Assembly: GCA_002104895.1 (NCBI GenBank)
Contig: MCFG01000135.1
Coordinates: forward strand, 25,001-89,000
Source: Anaeromyces robustus
Lineage: Eukaryota; Neocallimastigomycota; Neocallimastigomycetes; Neocallimastigales; Neocallimastigaceae
Direction: 5' to 3'
Length of the DNA: 64,000 nucleotides
Below, piece after piece: positions 24,099 through 37,059 of the stretch. Positions within the stretch are counted from its first letter, which is position 1, and every line of letters begins with the position of its first letter. The position numbers and the translations under genes are program-made. The notes below the pieces were generated by a model. The model did no database searches. It was not told where the DNA came from and saw nothing but the letters and a program-made list of their open reading frames with translations.

Positions 24099-26280
24099 AA
24101 ATCACATTTTTTAAAGATAATTGTAACGATAAAAGATAATGAAAATATATTCATTGTAGTAATTGCTATTGTTAACTATTACTTAATATATAGTGATCAA
24201 ATTTTATTCCGATATTATACTAAAGTTATATATATATATATATAATGATGCCTATTAGAAACAATAGTAATAATAATAAAACTTATCATTATAGTAATTA
24301 AAAATATTTAAGATAAAATTTTTTATTAATAATAATAATTGATGTTAATATATAAAGAAAGGTAAAAATACATATATTAACTTTTCTTATTTTTTAAATA
24401 TATTTAAAGAAATTCATTTATGATTCCTATTTTTTAATAAATTCTGAAAATTTAAATCTTTTTTTTTTCTCTTTTCTTTTATAGTTTGTATTAAATTTTT
24501 TATTCATAATTTTCAAATACTTTCCATATTCCAAAAAAAAAAATAAATAAAAATAAATATAAATAAATATAATGAAAAATATATTTTATATAATCTTTTC
24601 CTATGATTTTTAGATGGTTCCATCTTCTTCAAGTTTTACTGTTATAGAATTTTTTAATTATACTTTACAAAATATTAAATAAATAAATAAATAAATAAAG
24701 GGTACTAAACCCTCACACCATTTAATAATTGAATAAAAAAATTTATAATTTATAATAGTTTTTAGGTGAAATAGTTAACAAATAAATAAAATAATAAAGA
24801 TATTAGAAAAAGATAAATCTGAAATAAAAGAAGGATAAATAATAAATATATTTACTTTATTTTCTTATCAATATAATAATATTCAATTTGTTTTTGTCAT
24901 AAAAAAAAAAATACTTAATAATATTATATAAATGATATCAAATAAAAAAAATATATAATTTGATATAAATATATTATATAAATTATAATATTATAATAAT
25001 TTATAGTATTATAATCATTGAATAAATAATTCTTTATATAATAAAATAAAATAAAATAAAATAAGTTAATTTTTCTTTTCTATAAAATAGAATAATTAAA
25101 TCATATAAAGAATTTCTTTCTTTTATCTAATTAAAAAGAATTTCTTTTTCTTTTTTTCTTTTTTTATTTGATTTAATTTGATTTAAATTTAATTTTTTTT
25201 TTATTTTTATTTTCAAACACCACAATCACCACAATTACAACAACCTCCACAATCACAACAAACTTCCTCCACAATAACAATAATAACAATAAAAAATTTT
25301 TTTAATATTTTTTTAATATTTTTTTTAATTTTTTAATTTTTTAATTTTTTATTAAAATTTTTTAATTTTTTTTATTTTTTAAATTTTATTTAATTATATA
25401 AATGAAATTTTTTTAAATTTTTAAATTTTTTAATTTATTTATATTAAATACATGAATATAAAGAATTTCTTATTAATTTATATAAACCTAATATAATTTA
25501 CTTTATATTATACCATTTATTAATTATATATTATACCATATATTATTTAATTCAGTTAATTGATGCAATAAAAAACTTTAAAAAAAAAAAAAAGAAAAAG
25601 AAAAAAAATGTAAAAAAATTGTTTTTTTTTTTATTATTAAAAATTTAATTTTTACATTTTTATTTTTTTTTACATTTTTTTACATTTATTATTAAAAAAT
25701 TAAAAAATTTTTTTTTATTTTTAAAATATGGATTGCCAACTTTTTTTTTTTTTTTTTTTTTTTTTTACATTTTTTAAATTAAATTTAAATTAAAAATTTA
25801 AAATATAAAAATTTTTATATTTATTTTTTTATAATTAAATTTTTGTATTTTAAATGTAAAATTTAAAACAGATTTTTTGATTTGTTTTTTTTTTTTTTTT
25901 TAATTAATTAATTAATTAATTGGAAAACTAAAAAAAGTTTAAATAAAAGAAGAAAAAAAAAAAAAATAAAATAAAAAAAGGAAACGAGTTGAAAGAAATT
26001 TTTTTTTTTCTTTTTTTTTTTTTTATTTTATTTTTTAATATTTTTTTTTCTATATTTTTTTTTTTAAAAAATTTTATTATTTTTTATATTTATAATAAAA
26101 TTGTATTAATAATAATAAATTTAAATTTAAAATTTAATTTATTTATTGAATATTAATAAATAATAAAATAGATAAAAATATTTAAATATTTAAATATATA
26201 AGAATAAATATAAACATAAACATAAACAAAATATAATATTTTTTTTTATAAAGGAAAGAAAAAAAACAAAACTGAAAAAA
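20520..26280. other. gene-free AT desert upstream of the LRR gene
   Basis: No supported gene. The isolated frames at 22755 and 23334 are made of simple sequence. A short phrase at 24613-24681 (TTTTAG then MVPSSSSFTVIEFFNYTLQN and a stop) looks exon-like but has no partner. CAA/CCA-rich sequence near 25215-25280 and a 10-bp GTTATAGGTT triplication near 23313 are the only other irregularities. The LRR gene's promoter presumably lies in the last few hundred bases, but no core element stands out in so AT-rich a background. Confidence 0.6.
21043..21096. repeat. perfect 18-bp inverted repeat
   Basis: AAAAGTCAATTAATATAT (21043-21060) is exactly reverse-complemented at 21079-21096, with an 18-base AT loop. 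It is isolated from any gene. Confidence 0.8.
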
Positions 26281-28515
26281 ATGAATTTAAAGTTTTTATT
26301 AAAAGGAATAAGTTTTTTAATATTTATTTCTAATGTCTTTGCTGATTATACAGGTGATTGTAAGGATATGATTCAATATTTAAATGAGGAAGATCAATCC
26401 TATTATCGTTCATTTATTTATAACTGTGAAGTTAATTCAGAAGGAAAAGTTGTTGAATTGTAAATAATTTTTTTTTTTTTTTATTATTTTAATGTTATAT
26501 ATATATATATAAATTTATTTTTTTTAATAATGGATAAATTATTAAGAAAAAAAAAAAAAGTAAAATAAAATAAATAGTGAAATAAAACATGTAATGAATA
26601 ATATAAAAATAAAAATAAAATAAAATATTATTTAATAATTTTAATATTGTAAAAAATTAAATAATTCATTTTATAATTTTAATATATTAATAATATATAT
26701 ATATATATATAAAATTAATTCATTTTATAATTTTAATAATGATTTATATATTTTGCCTATTTGTCTATTTATAGAGTTTTAAAGAATAATAACTTATCAG
26801 AAGAAACTATTAAGAATATATTATCTTATGATACTATTACTTCTCTGTATGTAAATTATTTTTAAATATTAAAAATATATATATGTTTTTTTTTTATTTA
26901 TTTTATTTTATCTCTTTTTGATATTATTAAACTTTTTTTTTATTTTTAATAATAAATATTTATATTTTAATACAAATTTCTATTATATAGTATCTATATC
27001 GTAGATATTGGTCATGTTGATTCTGGTTTAACTCAACAATATCCTGTTTTCCCTGATATTATTACTAAATTACCAAACTTGGAAGAATTGTAAAAAAAAA
27101 ATGAAATAGAATATTATAAATATATATATATTGTTTTGTCTTTTTTTGAAAAAAAAAAGATAAAAAAAAATTAAAGGCATTATAATAAATGATTAATATT
27201 GTATTTTTTTTATTTATTTATATGATTATATGAATTCTTTATAGAGAACTTACTAATAATGAATATTTCGAAAGTCATACTTATGCACGTTATTATCAAA
27301 GACCTATTGATGAAAATGTATTAAAATTACCAAATAGTTTAAAAAAATTGTAAGTAAAAAAAAAAAAAAAGAAAAAAATATATAAATATATAAATTTATA
27401 TATTTTAATTTCTAGTATTATTTAAAAATAATTTTAAATATGTGAATAAAAATATTTAAATCATAAATGAAATAAATATAAAATTATAATATAATATATA
27501 TATATATATTATTATTATTATTATTATATATTATAAATATAAATTATAAATAATATATTTAAATATTAATAATTAAGATGTTTTCTTTTTCTTTTTTTTT
27601 TTTTTTTTATATATATATATTTATAAAAGGACCTTAAAATTTATTGAACTTTCTCAAACTAATATTGATGAAATTTCTACGATAACTAATCTTAAAGAAT
27701 TGTAAAAAAAAAATTTTTTTTTTAATTTATTTATCATTGATGATAAATTTTTTTTATATATATTAATTTTTATTATTTTTTTTCTATTCTTCATTTTAAA
27801 TAATACTTTTTATTAATTAATCTATAAAATATATATTTATATTTAAATTTATATATATATATGTATATATACATGATATTCATGATACCCATGATATACA
27901 ATGATATTTTTATATATAATTAATATATTTTATTATAATGCTCGAAAAAACAAAAAAATTAACCTCTATATAGAAATTTATCTAATTGTAAAACAGAAGG
28001 TTTAAATTTTGAACCTATAAATTCTCTTAAACAATTAAATACTTTGTAAATATATCATATCATATAATATAATATAATATAATATAATATAATATAATAT
28101 AATATAATATAATATAATATAATATAATATAATATAATATAATATAATATAATATAATTTAAATTTAATTAAAATAATTAAAAATAAGTAAATTTTTTTT
28201 TTACTTTTAAAAAAGTTTTTAAATATTAATATTTTTTATGTTTTTTTTTTTTTTTTTTATAATATTTTAAATTATATATATATAAGATCTTTAACTGGTT
28301 ATTCTGATCTTCACGAGGATCCTCACTATGTTGATAAGGGACTTTTAAAGTCATTTAAATCTATTAAAGAATTGTAAGTTAATGAAATTTGGATAATTAA
28401 TATTAATATTATTATTAATAAAATATATATTATTAATAAATATTTAAATAAAAATTCATAAAAAAAATTGTAATATATAAATTAATATAATGTTTTTTTT
28501 TTATTTATTATTACA

Positions 28516-28546
<31 letters not shown>

Positions 28547-28842
28547 GAGATCTTACTGGAATGACCCTTAATCAAGATAATATTAATGAAATTGCTGGAT
28601 TAAAAAATCTTGAAAATTTGTAAATATATATTTATATATATAAATATATAATTTTATAAATATTATTCATCTTTTTTTTTATTTTTTTTTAATTATTTTA
28701 TTTTTTTTTTATTATTTTTTAATAATTAATTATATATATGTATTTGTTTATAAATTTTAAAATTTCTATATAGGAAATTATTAGCAAATTCAAGTTTAGA
28801 TTTAACAAATTTGAAAAAACTTAAAAAAATTTCTTCAGTGTA

Positions 28843-28888
<46 letters not shown>

Positions 28889-31784
28889 TACTTAGTATAA
28901 CTATTTAAATATTTTAATTAAATAGCAATATAGCAATATAACAATATAAATATTAATATATTGTTATTATTAATTTTTATTTATTATTTATTATTTTTTT
29001 TATATATAATTTATTAATAAATATATAAATTTTCTTCAATAAATATCTATGAAATTTTTTTTTCTATTTTCTATTATTATAGATTTATTAAATATTTTGA
29101 TAGAGCTATGTTTGATATTGATGAAAGATTTAATATTGATAGAACCATTAACTTTAAATTTAATAAAAATATTAAACAATTGTAAGTAATATTTTTTTTT
29201 TGTTTTGTTTATATTTTAATATCTTGATATCCTATCTTATTGATATATATATATTTATACGTATATATGTATGTATATACATGTATACCTGATATATATT
29301 AATATATATCAATTATTTATCATTATTATATTATAATTATATTAAAATTCAATTATTCAATTGTCATAAATTCTTTTTACTAATTTGATAAATATATATT
29401 TATATTGATATAATAATAATAATAATAATTTTTTAGAACTATTGATGACTTTGAACTTGGTCAAAAAAATATTGATGAAATCGCTTCTTATACCAATCTT
29501 AATTTATTGTAATTAAATTATTATTATTATTAAAATAGTTAAAATATAAAGTTTAATAAAAAAAACTTTTTTTTTTAATTCTTTGTTTTATAAATTAAAT
29601 CATTAAAATAATATATATAAATATATAAAAAAATTTTTTTTTTTTTTCGAAATGAATAGAAATTTCAAATCAGTTAAATATAGTAAAGATGTAAAACTTG
29701 ATAAATTGAAAAATCTTAAAAATCTTTTAGCTTTGTAAGTAATTCCTTATTTTATATATATTTAAATATTTTTTTTAAATAATTATACTTTGTAATTATT
29801 ATTACTTAGAAAAAAAATAAAATATCTATATCAATATAAAATAAAATAAAATAGAATTAATTATTTCAAATAATAAAATGATGAAAATTAAATAGGTTAT
29901 ATATTATATTAATTTAAATTAATTAATTTTTTTTATTTTTTTTTAATAAATAAAAAAAAAAATTTTTATATTTATATTTATATTTATAGGTACATGGAAG
30001 ATAGTTCATATAATTCCGAATTTCCAAGCTTTATAAAATCATTATCCAAATTAAAAGAATTGTAAGTTTTTTTTATTTATTCATTCATTCATTTATTTAA
30101 TATAATTTATATTTAATTATTTAAATTTTTTTTTTCTACAATATTTTTTTTGTCATTTATAATATTAATCTATTAATTTAAAATTATTAATTTTTTTTTT
30201 TTATTAGAAAACTTGTATTACAAGATATTGAAACTATTCCTGATGATTTAAATCTTAAAAATCTTGAATTACTGTAAAATATATATATTTAAATATATAC
30301 ATTATTATATATAATATTTAAAAATTAAAATATATATATATATTCATTTTATTTTTATTTTATTTTATTTTATTAATATATATATATATATATATGCTTT
30401 TTTTTTTTCATTTATAATATTGTTTTTTTTAACAATATTTTACCAGTGAATTGAATTTTAATGAAATTAAAGCTATTCCTGAAACTATTAACAATCTTGT
30501 TAACCTTAAAACAATGTAAGTCCAAATAAAATTTTATATATAATTATATATAATTATGGTATAGTATTTAGTATTAATTTTGATTTTGATATTTATATTT
30601 ATATATATATATAAATATATAATTAATTAATTAATTAATTAATTATAGTAATTTAAATGATAATAAAATTGTTAATATTCCTGAATCATTGGGAGATCTT
30701 AAAAATCTTGAAAGTCTGTAAGTATATATATATATGTATATTTTAACATAAATAAACTAAATATAATATTATATAAAAATAAAAATAATTATAATAATAA
30801 TTAATAATTAAATATAATATATTATATATATTGTATAAAAATTATTTAATATTATATATATATTAATTGTTAATAAATTTTTAAAAAAAATATATATATT
30901 TTTTTAATTTCAATAATAGTGATTTAAGTTATAATAAAATTGATGATACTATTCCTAAATCTCTTAATAATTTAACTAAACTTGAATACATGTACGTATA
31001 TATATATATATTTTATTATATGTTGTTTTAATAATAATAATTAATAAATAATAAATAATAGTAATAAAATTAACTAATTACTATAATAAAATTTATAATC
31101 ATCATAATTATAATAATAATATTTATTAATTTATTATATAAAATTTATAATAACCATAATTATAATAATAACATTAATTCTAGTTCATTAGACAATAATG
31201 TAAATATTAAAGGAGAAACTTTAACTAATGAAAGTCTTAAAGCTTGTTATTATAATAAATATCCTGATCTCTGTATAGCTAAAGATATGGAATGTATTGA
31301 TAAAAATTTAAAATCTGCATTAAAAACTTGTTCTACTTCTAATTATACTCCAACGACTACTATTACCACTACTACTACTATTATTTCTACTATTACTACG
31401 GTTTCTACTACTACTACTACTTCTATTGTTGCCCTTCCAACTTCAGTAAATGGAAAATGTGGTGAAAAAGATGGTCAATGTCCAGAAGGTAATTGTTGTA
31501 GTAAATATGGTTGGTGTGGTACAAGTAAATATCATTGTGGTACAGGATGTCAACCTCAATATGGTCTTTGTATTGAATCTTTAATGGAAACTACTACCAC
31601 TACTCCTACTACCACTACAACAACAAGTACTAAAACAACTAATATTATTTCTACAAATGGTCAATGTGGTACCATTTATGGTCATTGTCCATCTGGTACT
31701 TGTTGTAGTAAATATGGTTGGTGTGGTTCCACGGATAGTCATTGTGGAATAGGTTGTCAATCCGATTTCGGAAAATGTAATTAA
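26281..31784 (+). CDS. secreted leucine-rich-repeat protein with two C-terminal CBM18 domains
   Basis: Eighteen exons: 26281-26459, 26775-26846, 26991-27089, 27245-27349, 27630-27701, 27974-28045, 28287-28373, 28548-28619, 28774-28839, 29083-29181, 29437-29508, 29660-29734, 29990-30061, 30208-30273, 30447-30515, 30649-30717, 30920-30991 and 31184-31784. Every intron is phase 2 and splits the final Leu (or Val/Met/Ile) codon of a repeat. The predicted product has 672 residues: signal peptide (1 to about 21, [10 protein letters not shown]), about sixteen LRRs of 22-35 residues (best: [20 protein letters not shown]), a Cys-containing cap, a Thr-rich linker, hevein-like domain 1 ([15 protein letters not shown]), another Thr linker and domain 2 ([15 protein letters not shown]), ending at the stop. 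Each CBM18 domain keeps its eight Cys and the aromatic chitin-contact residues. Likely secreted or wall-associated, binding chitin and perhaps a protein partner. Partner unknown. Confidence 0.88.
28050..28158. repeat. ATAAT pentanucleotide microsatellite inside an intron
   Basis: About twenty ATAAT units fill the start of the sixth intron of the LRR-CBM18 gene, directly after the donor. Confidence 0.9.
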
Positions 31785-32159
31785 GGGTAGGAAGGAAAAA
31801 AGAAAGTAAAAGTTAGAAAAAAAAATAAAAAGTAAAATAAAATAAAATAAAATAAAATGGAAAAATAATAATAATAATAATTATATTATTATTATTAAAA
31901 AAAAAGATTTAAAATATGAAATGAAATAGAATGAAAAAAAAAAAAACAATAATCATAATAATACTTTATATATAAGGGGAAAATAGAAAAAGAAAAAAAA
32001 AAAGAAAAGTAAAAAGAGAAAAGAGAAACATTATTAAATTAAATAGATTTAAATAGATATAACATCATAACATTAATATCCATTTAATTTATTAAAAAAA
32101 AAAAAAAGTATATATAAAGTAGAAGAAAAAAATCAATTAAAAATCAAAAATTAATAATA

Positions 32160-32182
32160 GTAATAACAACAACAACAACAAC

Positions 32183-32228
<46 letters not shown>

Positions 32229-32257
32229 GTATTTTTTTATTATTTATATTATAATAA

Positions 32258-32306
<49 letters not shown>
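32160..32306. repeat. CAA/TAA array facing an ATT array
   Basis: About six AAC units run into about eighteen AAT units; a short AT spacer follows, then about fifteen ATT units. Together they form a large imperfect palindrome. Confidence 0.85.
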
Positions 32307-32308
<2 letters not shown>

Positions 32309-33490
32309 TAGAACAAAAAAAAAAGTTTTTTTTTCTCTCTTTCATTCATATTTAATATAAATCTTAAAAACGAAAACAAAAATAATAAGCCATTTAAAAG
32401 CAAAACTATACATAAAAAACCAAATAATATTTAAATATATATTTATATATTATATATAACAATATTAAATATATATTAAATCAATATTTTAAATCAAATT
32501 TAAAAAAAAAATATTATATTTATATCATTATTAAAATATTATATCTATATCTATTAAAATATATTATATTTTTATCCAAAGAAAAAAAAATAAAATATAT
32601 ATATATATAATTATTATATATATATATATATTGTTATTATTATATATATTATTTATCAATATTCATATTCATTTTAAAAATATAGTTAAAAAAAAAAAAA
32701 AAGAAACAAATATTATATTTTTAGTTAATATCTAATACATACATATATATATAAATATTCATTTTTTTTATTTCATTGAAATAGATAAATAGTATATATA
32801 TATATATAAATATGAAAATAGATATATAACGAAAATTACAATTATAAAAAAAAATACAAAAAAAAAAAAATAGAATTAAAATATTTTAATAATATTGTAT
32901 TCTTTTCTCTTTTTTTTTTTTCCATTTTTTTTTTACTCTTATATTTTTCAATTTTACACTGGAAAATAAAGATTAAAAAAAAAAAAAAAAAAAAAAAAAA
33001 AGTTATTAAAACAATACAAATATTATTAAAAATTTTTATATTTTATTTTTTTTTTTTATACTTATTTTTATTTTTATTTTAATTTTTATTTTATTTTTAT
33101 TTATTTTTTTTTCAATTCACACCTGAAAAAAAAAGGAATAAAAATAAAAATAAAATAAAATGAAAATGAAAATGAAAACAAACGCTAATATAACAATATT
33201 ATTATAAATTTTTATTTTCTTATTTTATTTTTTTTATTTATTTTCTTATTTAATTTTATTTTCTTATTTTTTTTTTTTTTTTTTATTTTCTATTTTCTTT
33301 TCTTTTCCTATTTTTTAATATTAGAAAATAGGGGGAAAAAATAAAGAAATTTTAAAAAAAAAAAAAAAATAAAAATAAAAATAAAAATAAGAAAATAAAA
33401 AATAAATAAAAAATATAAGAAAATAAAAATAAAAATCTAGCGCATATTTTTTTAATTCATTCATCAAGCGCATATTTTACTTTTTATAAT

Positions 33491-33514
33491 AACACACACA
33501 CACAACACACACAC

Positions 33515-33561
<47 letters not shown>

Positions 33562-33562
33562 T
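33491..33562. repeat. CA-rich microsatellite (ACACAT units)
   Basis: A CA run followed by about seven ACACAT hexamers. It is one of very few non-A/T simple repeats in the window. Confidence 0.9.
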
Positions 33563-34080
33563 TAAATATTTATATTTTTATATATTTATATTTACATATT
33601 TATATTTATATATATATATTTAAATAATAATTATTAAAATTATGAAATTATAAAAAAAATTATAGCATTTAAGGATTTTAATAATTTTAATAATTTTATA
33701 TTATATATATATATATATATATACATAAATATAATTATAATTATAATATTATATAGTTTATTAATAATAATAATAATAATAATAATTAAAAAAAAAAAAG
33801 AAATAATTAATTAATATATTTATATAATAAGTTTTTATTTTTTCTTTTTTTTCTTTTTTTTCATGTATTTATTAACTTGATATAAAAAAAAAAAAAAAAG
33901 AAAAAAAAAACCTAATAATAATAAATATTTTTTTTAATTAAAAAAAAAAAAAAAAACAATAATCAATAATCTTGTGTTTATTTTTTATTTTATATGGTGT
34001 AAAAAAACTAAAAAAAAAAAAGAAATTAAAATATATATAAATATCTTTTTTTTTTTCAATTATATATAATCATAATGGAG

Positions 34081-34136
34081 TGTTAGCTCTCAGTGATTAG
34101 TGGTAAGAGCAATGGATTTTTGCAGATCACATTACA
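34081..34136 (+). other. tRNA-like 5' half (relic or SINE head)
   Basis: TTAGCTCTCAGTGATTAGTG, then GTAAGAGC and GGATTTTTGCAGATC, resemble the D-arm (A box TRGCNNAGTGG) and anticodon arm of an Ala-type tRNA, but with inserted bases. No T-arm (B box GGTTCRANTCC) follows at the right distance. So it is not a functional tRNA by eye; a pseudo-tRNA or tRNA-derived repeat head is possible. Confidence 0.3.
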
Positions 34137-34929
34137 ATATATAATCATAATCATGATTAAAGGAGGAAAATATCATAAATTATTGTGTATTATTAAAAAT
34201 TTTTTTTTATCTTTTCTTTTTATTACTTTGTTCATAACTCTAACAAGTTAGAGAAATATTATAGTATTTTTTTTTTTTTAAAAAAAAAAAAAAGAAAAAA
34301 AGTTATATATATAAAATAATTCATATAATAAATATTAATAATAATAATATTATAAAAAAGGAGAGAATTAACTAATATATAAAATTAAAACTAAAACTAA
34401 AATCCGGTTTATATTATATAGTTTATTTAAGTATTTATTTATGTTTTTAGTTTAATTATGAAAGTAAAAGTTGAGATAGATAATAATTTAATAATTAAAT
34501 ATTTATATTAATTTAAAGGTTAAAGATTATAGATTATAGATTATGGAATATAATTATAACTAGAATTAATTTTAATTATAAATATTTATCTATTTAATTC
34601 TAATTCTAAGTTTAATTATTTAATTATTCTTTTGTTTTTTTTTTTCTTTTTTCTTTCTTTTCTTTCTTTTCTTTCTTTTTTTTTCTTTTTTTCTTTTTTT
34701 TCTAATGGATTAAAAAACTTTTATACCTTTTTTTTTACCTTTTTTTAACTTTTTTTTTTTTTTTAAAAAAAAAAAAAATTTAAAAATTAATATTTGATTT
34801 TGTATGAATCATCTACTATTTATGAATATTCATATTGTTGTAAATTATGTGAAGTCGTCAATATTATATGAATATTTGGACCATGGGTTGGTGGTAGAAA
34901 ATGGAGAATGGTGTATGGTATAAAGAACA

Positions 34930-35035
34930 ATTGTGAAAATGAAAATGGAAAAATGGAAATACAAATGAAAATGAAAATAAAAATGGAAATGGAAGTTGGA
35001 ATGGAAATGGGAATGAGAATGGAAATAAAAATATA
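34930..35035. repeat. degenerate GAAAAT/GGAAAT hexamer repeat
   Basis: About sixteen variants of the hexamer lie in tandem. Confidence 0.8.
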
Positions 35036-35249
35036 ATAATTGAAGATCCATTTCGTGAAAAATAATAGTTCAGATAATACAGATAGTAATAATAATTTTT
35101 TAATTTTTATTTTTTAAAAATGGAAAATAATAATAAATAATAAATAATAAATAATAAAAAAAAAGGAAAATATGATTATCTTTATTCAGTCCATTATCTT
35201 TAACTTTATGTTTTAAAAATTGTTATTGGAAGGAATCAAATCAATCAAT

Positions 35250-36117
35250 CAAAAAAAAAAATACTTTTGATGAAATAAATCATATTTATAAAAAAAGGTA
35301 TAGAACTTCCCTAAATACTAAAGAGTATTAAATAAAAATTTTTATCCTTACCTAATAGAATTATTTATAAAAAAGATGAATATTATTATATGAAGAAGAG
35401 GTATAAAAAAAAATTTTTTTTTTTTAGAATATATCAAATAGATTAAAAGATATTATATATAATGTTGAAATAATAAAAAGATAAATTTGAAAATCCTCAA
35501 AAAAACTAATCAATGGATGGATGGAGATGGAAGGAAAAAAATAAAAAAACTTTAGATATAATTAAAAATAAAAATATGATTAAGGAATGAAATGTCGTTT
35601 GAAAAAAAAAAGGATTCAAAGGTTATTATGCTTTTAATTAATATACTTGTCATAGGCATATATGGAATGAATGAATGAATTTGATGTTCTCAATACTAGA
35701 AAAAAAAAAGAAAGAAAAAAAAAATTTTTTTTTTCATAGAAAATGAGCAAAAAAAAAAAAAAAAATTAGAAGTAAGCAGTAATGATTTATATATCAAAAA
35801 AAAATTAGAAGTAAGCAGTAATGATTTATATATCAAAAAAAAATTAGAAGTAAGCAGTAATGATTTGTATATCAAAAAAAAAAAAGATTTTATTTTCTAA
35901 AAATGACCTCCTATTTTTTTTTTCATAAAAGATGATGATATAACGTATTTTTACTATGAATATTTTATAAAAAAAAAGAAATATGATAAAAATTCAATTA
36001 GTATTAATGAATTTATGACTATTATGCCAAAAAAAAAAATAAGAAAGGAAAATTTAAGTAATTATTATATTGAAAAATGTCATCTCAAAAGAAGAAAAAT
36101 TCATCAAATGAGATGAA
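35250..36117 (+). pseudogene. possible decayed gene, unrecognised
   Basis: Several short plus-strand phrases look protein-like: TFDEINHIYKKRYRTSLNTK then EY and a stop near 35264; DEYYYMKKRYKK near 35378; and an open stretch at 35930-36117 including DDDITYFYYEYF, YDKNSISINEFMTIM and IEKCHLKRRK, preceded by AAAAG that could be an acceptor. YDKNSISINEF resembles a degraded EF-hand loop. The phrases sit in different frames with no convincing donors, so the call is weak. Confidence 0.2.
35765..35881. repeat. 39-bp tandem repeat, three copies
   Basis: Units starting ATTAGAAGTAAGCAGTAATG begin at 35765, 35804 and 35843. Only one base differs in the third. Confidence 0.92.
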
Positions 36118-36390
36118 AAAAAAAGAAAAAAAAAACTTTTTATTAATATCCAATTCGTATGAAGAAGTGACCATTAAAAACTACCAAAATTCGGTTTTTT
36201 TGTTTTGAATTAAATTTTAAAAAAAAAAAATAAAATAAAATAAAAAATATTTAAATTAAATAAAATAATTTATGAAATATAAAGGATACTTTCACATGTA
36301 AAGATCAATTAGTTATAGAAATAAATAAAGCCATTTTATGTTTATTATAAGAGAGATAAAAAAACTCTACTTAAAAGATAAATTGGTATC

Positions 36391-36432
36391 GTATCGTTCA
36401 TTTTCAATAAAGTTGACATACAAATTGTGTGC

Positions 36433-36471
<39 letters not shown>

Positions 36472-36480
36472 TCGTTCATT
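36391..36480 (+). mobile_element. retroposed poly(A)-tailed fragment with target-site duplications
   Basis: GTATCGTTCATT occurs at 36391-36402 and again at 36469-36480. Between them is a 66-bp insert: TTCAATAAAGTTGACATACA, AATTGTGTGCCAT, then 33 A. The same 3' end precedes poly(A) on the minus strand at 7068-7120. Perfect 12-bp direct repeats around a poly(A)-ended insert are the hallmark of LINE-machinery (target-primed) retroposition. The insert is a severely 5'-truncated copy. Confidence 0.8.
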
Positions 36481-36629
36481 CTTTAAATAATGAAAAAAAA
36501 TAAAAAGTTTTATTTTTTTATTTTATTTTTTTTTTTTTTAATTCTAATTTTAATTGGTATTAAAGAATTTTATAAATTAAAAAGAAAAAAATAGATAGGA
36601 TTATTAAAATAAGTAAGTAGATGTTAAAA

Positions 36630-36660
<31 letters not shown>

Positions 36661-36929
36661 ATTTTTTTTTAATTTAAATATTTAATAAAATAAACCAATA
36701 AAAAAAAAAAGGAAATTTTTTAATGCATAAAAAATAAAAATAAAAATAAAAAATCAAAAAAAATTTCTCCAAAATAATAAAAATTTTTTATTTTAATTTT
36801 TTAGTTAAAAAAAAATTAAAATATAGAATTTTATTATTTTTATTTAAATTTAATAAAATAAAATGGAAAGGAAAAACTAATTAAAGAATTGAAAATAATA
36901 AAAGTAAAATAAAATTCTTTACAGAAAAT

Positions 36930-36964
<35 letters not shown>

Positions 36965-37059
36965 TTTTTTAATTTTTATTTTAATTTTTATTTTAATTTT
37001 TATTTTATTCTTTTAATGGTAAAAATATTATAATATATAAATAAATAAAATAATAAAAC

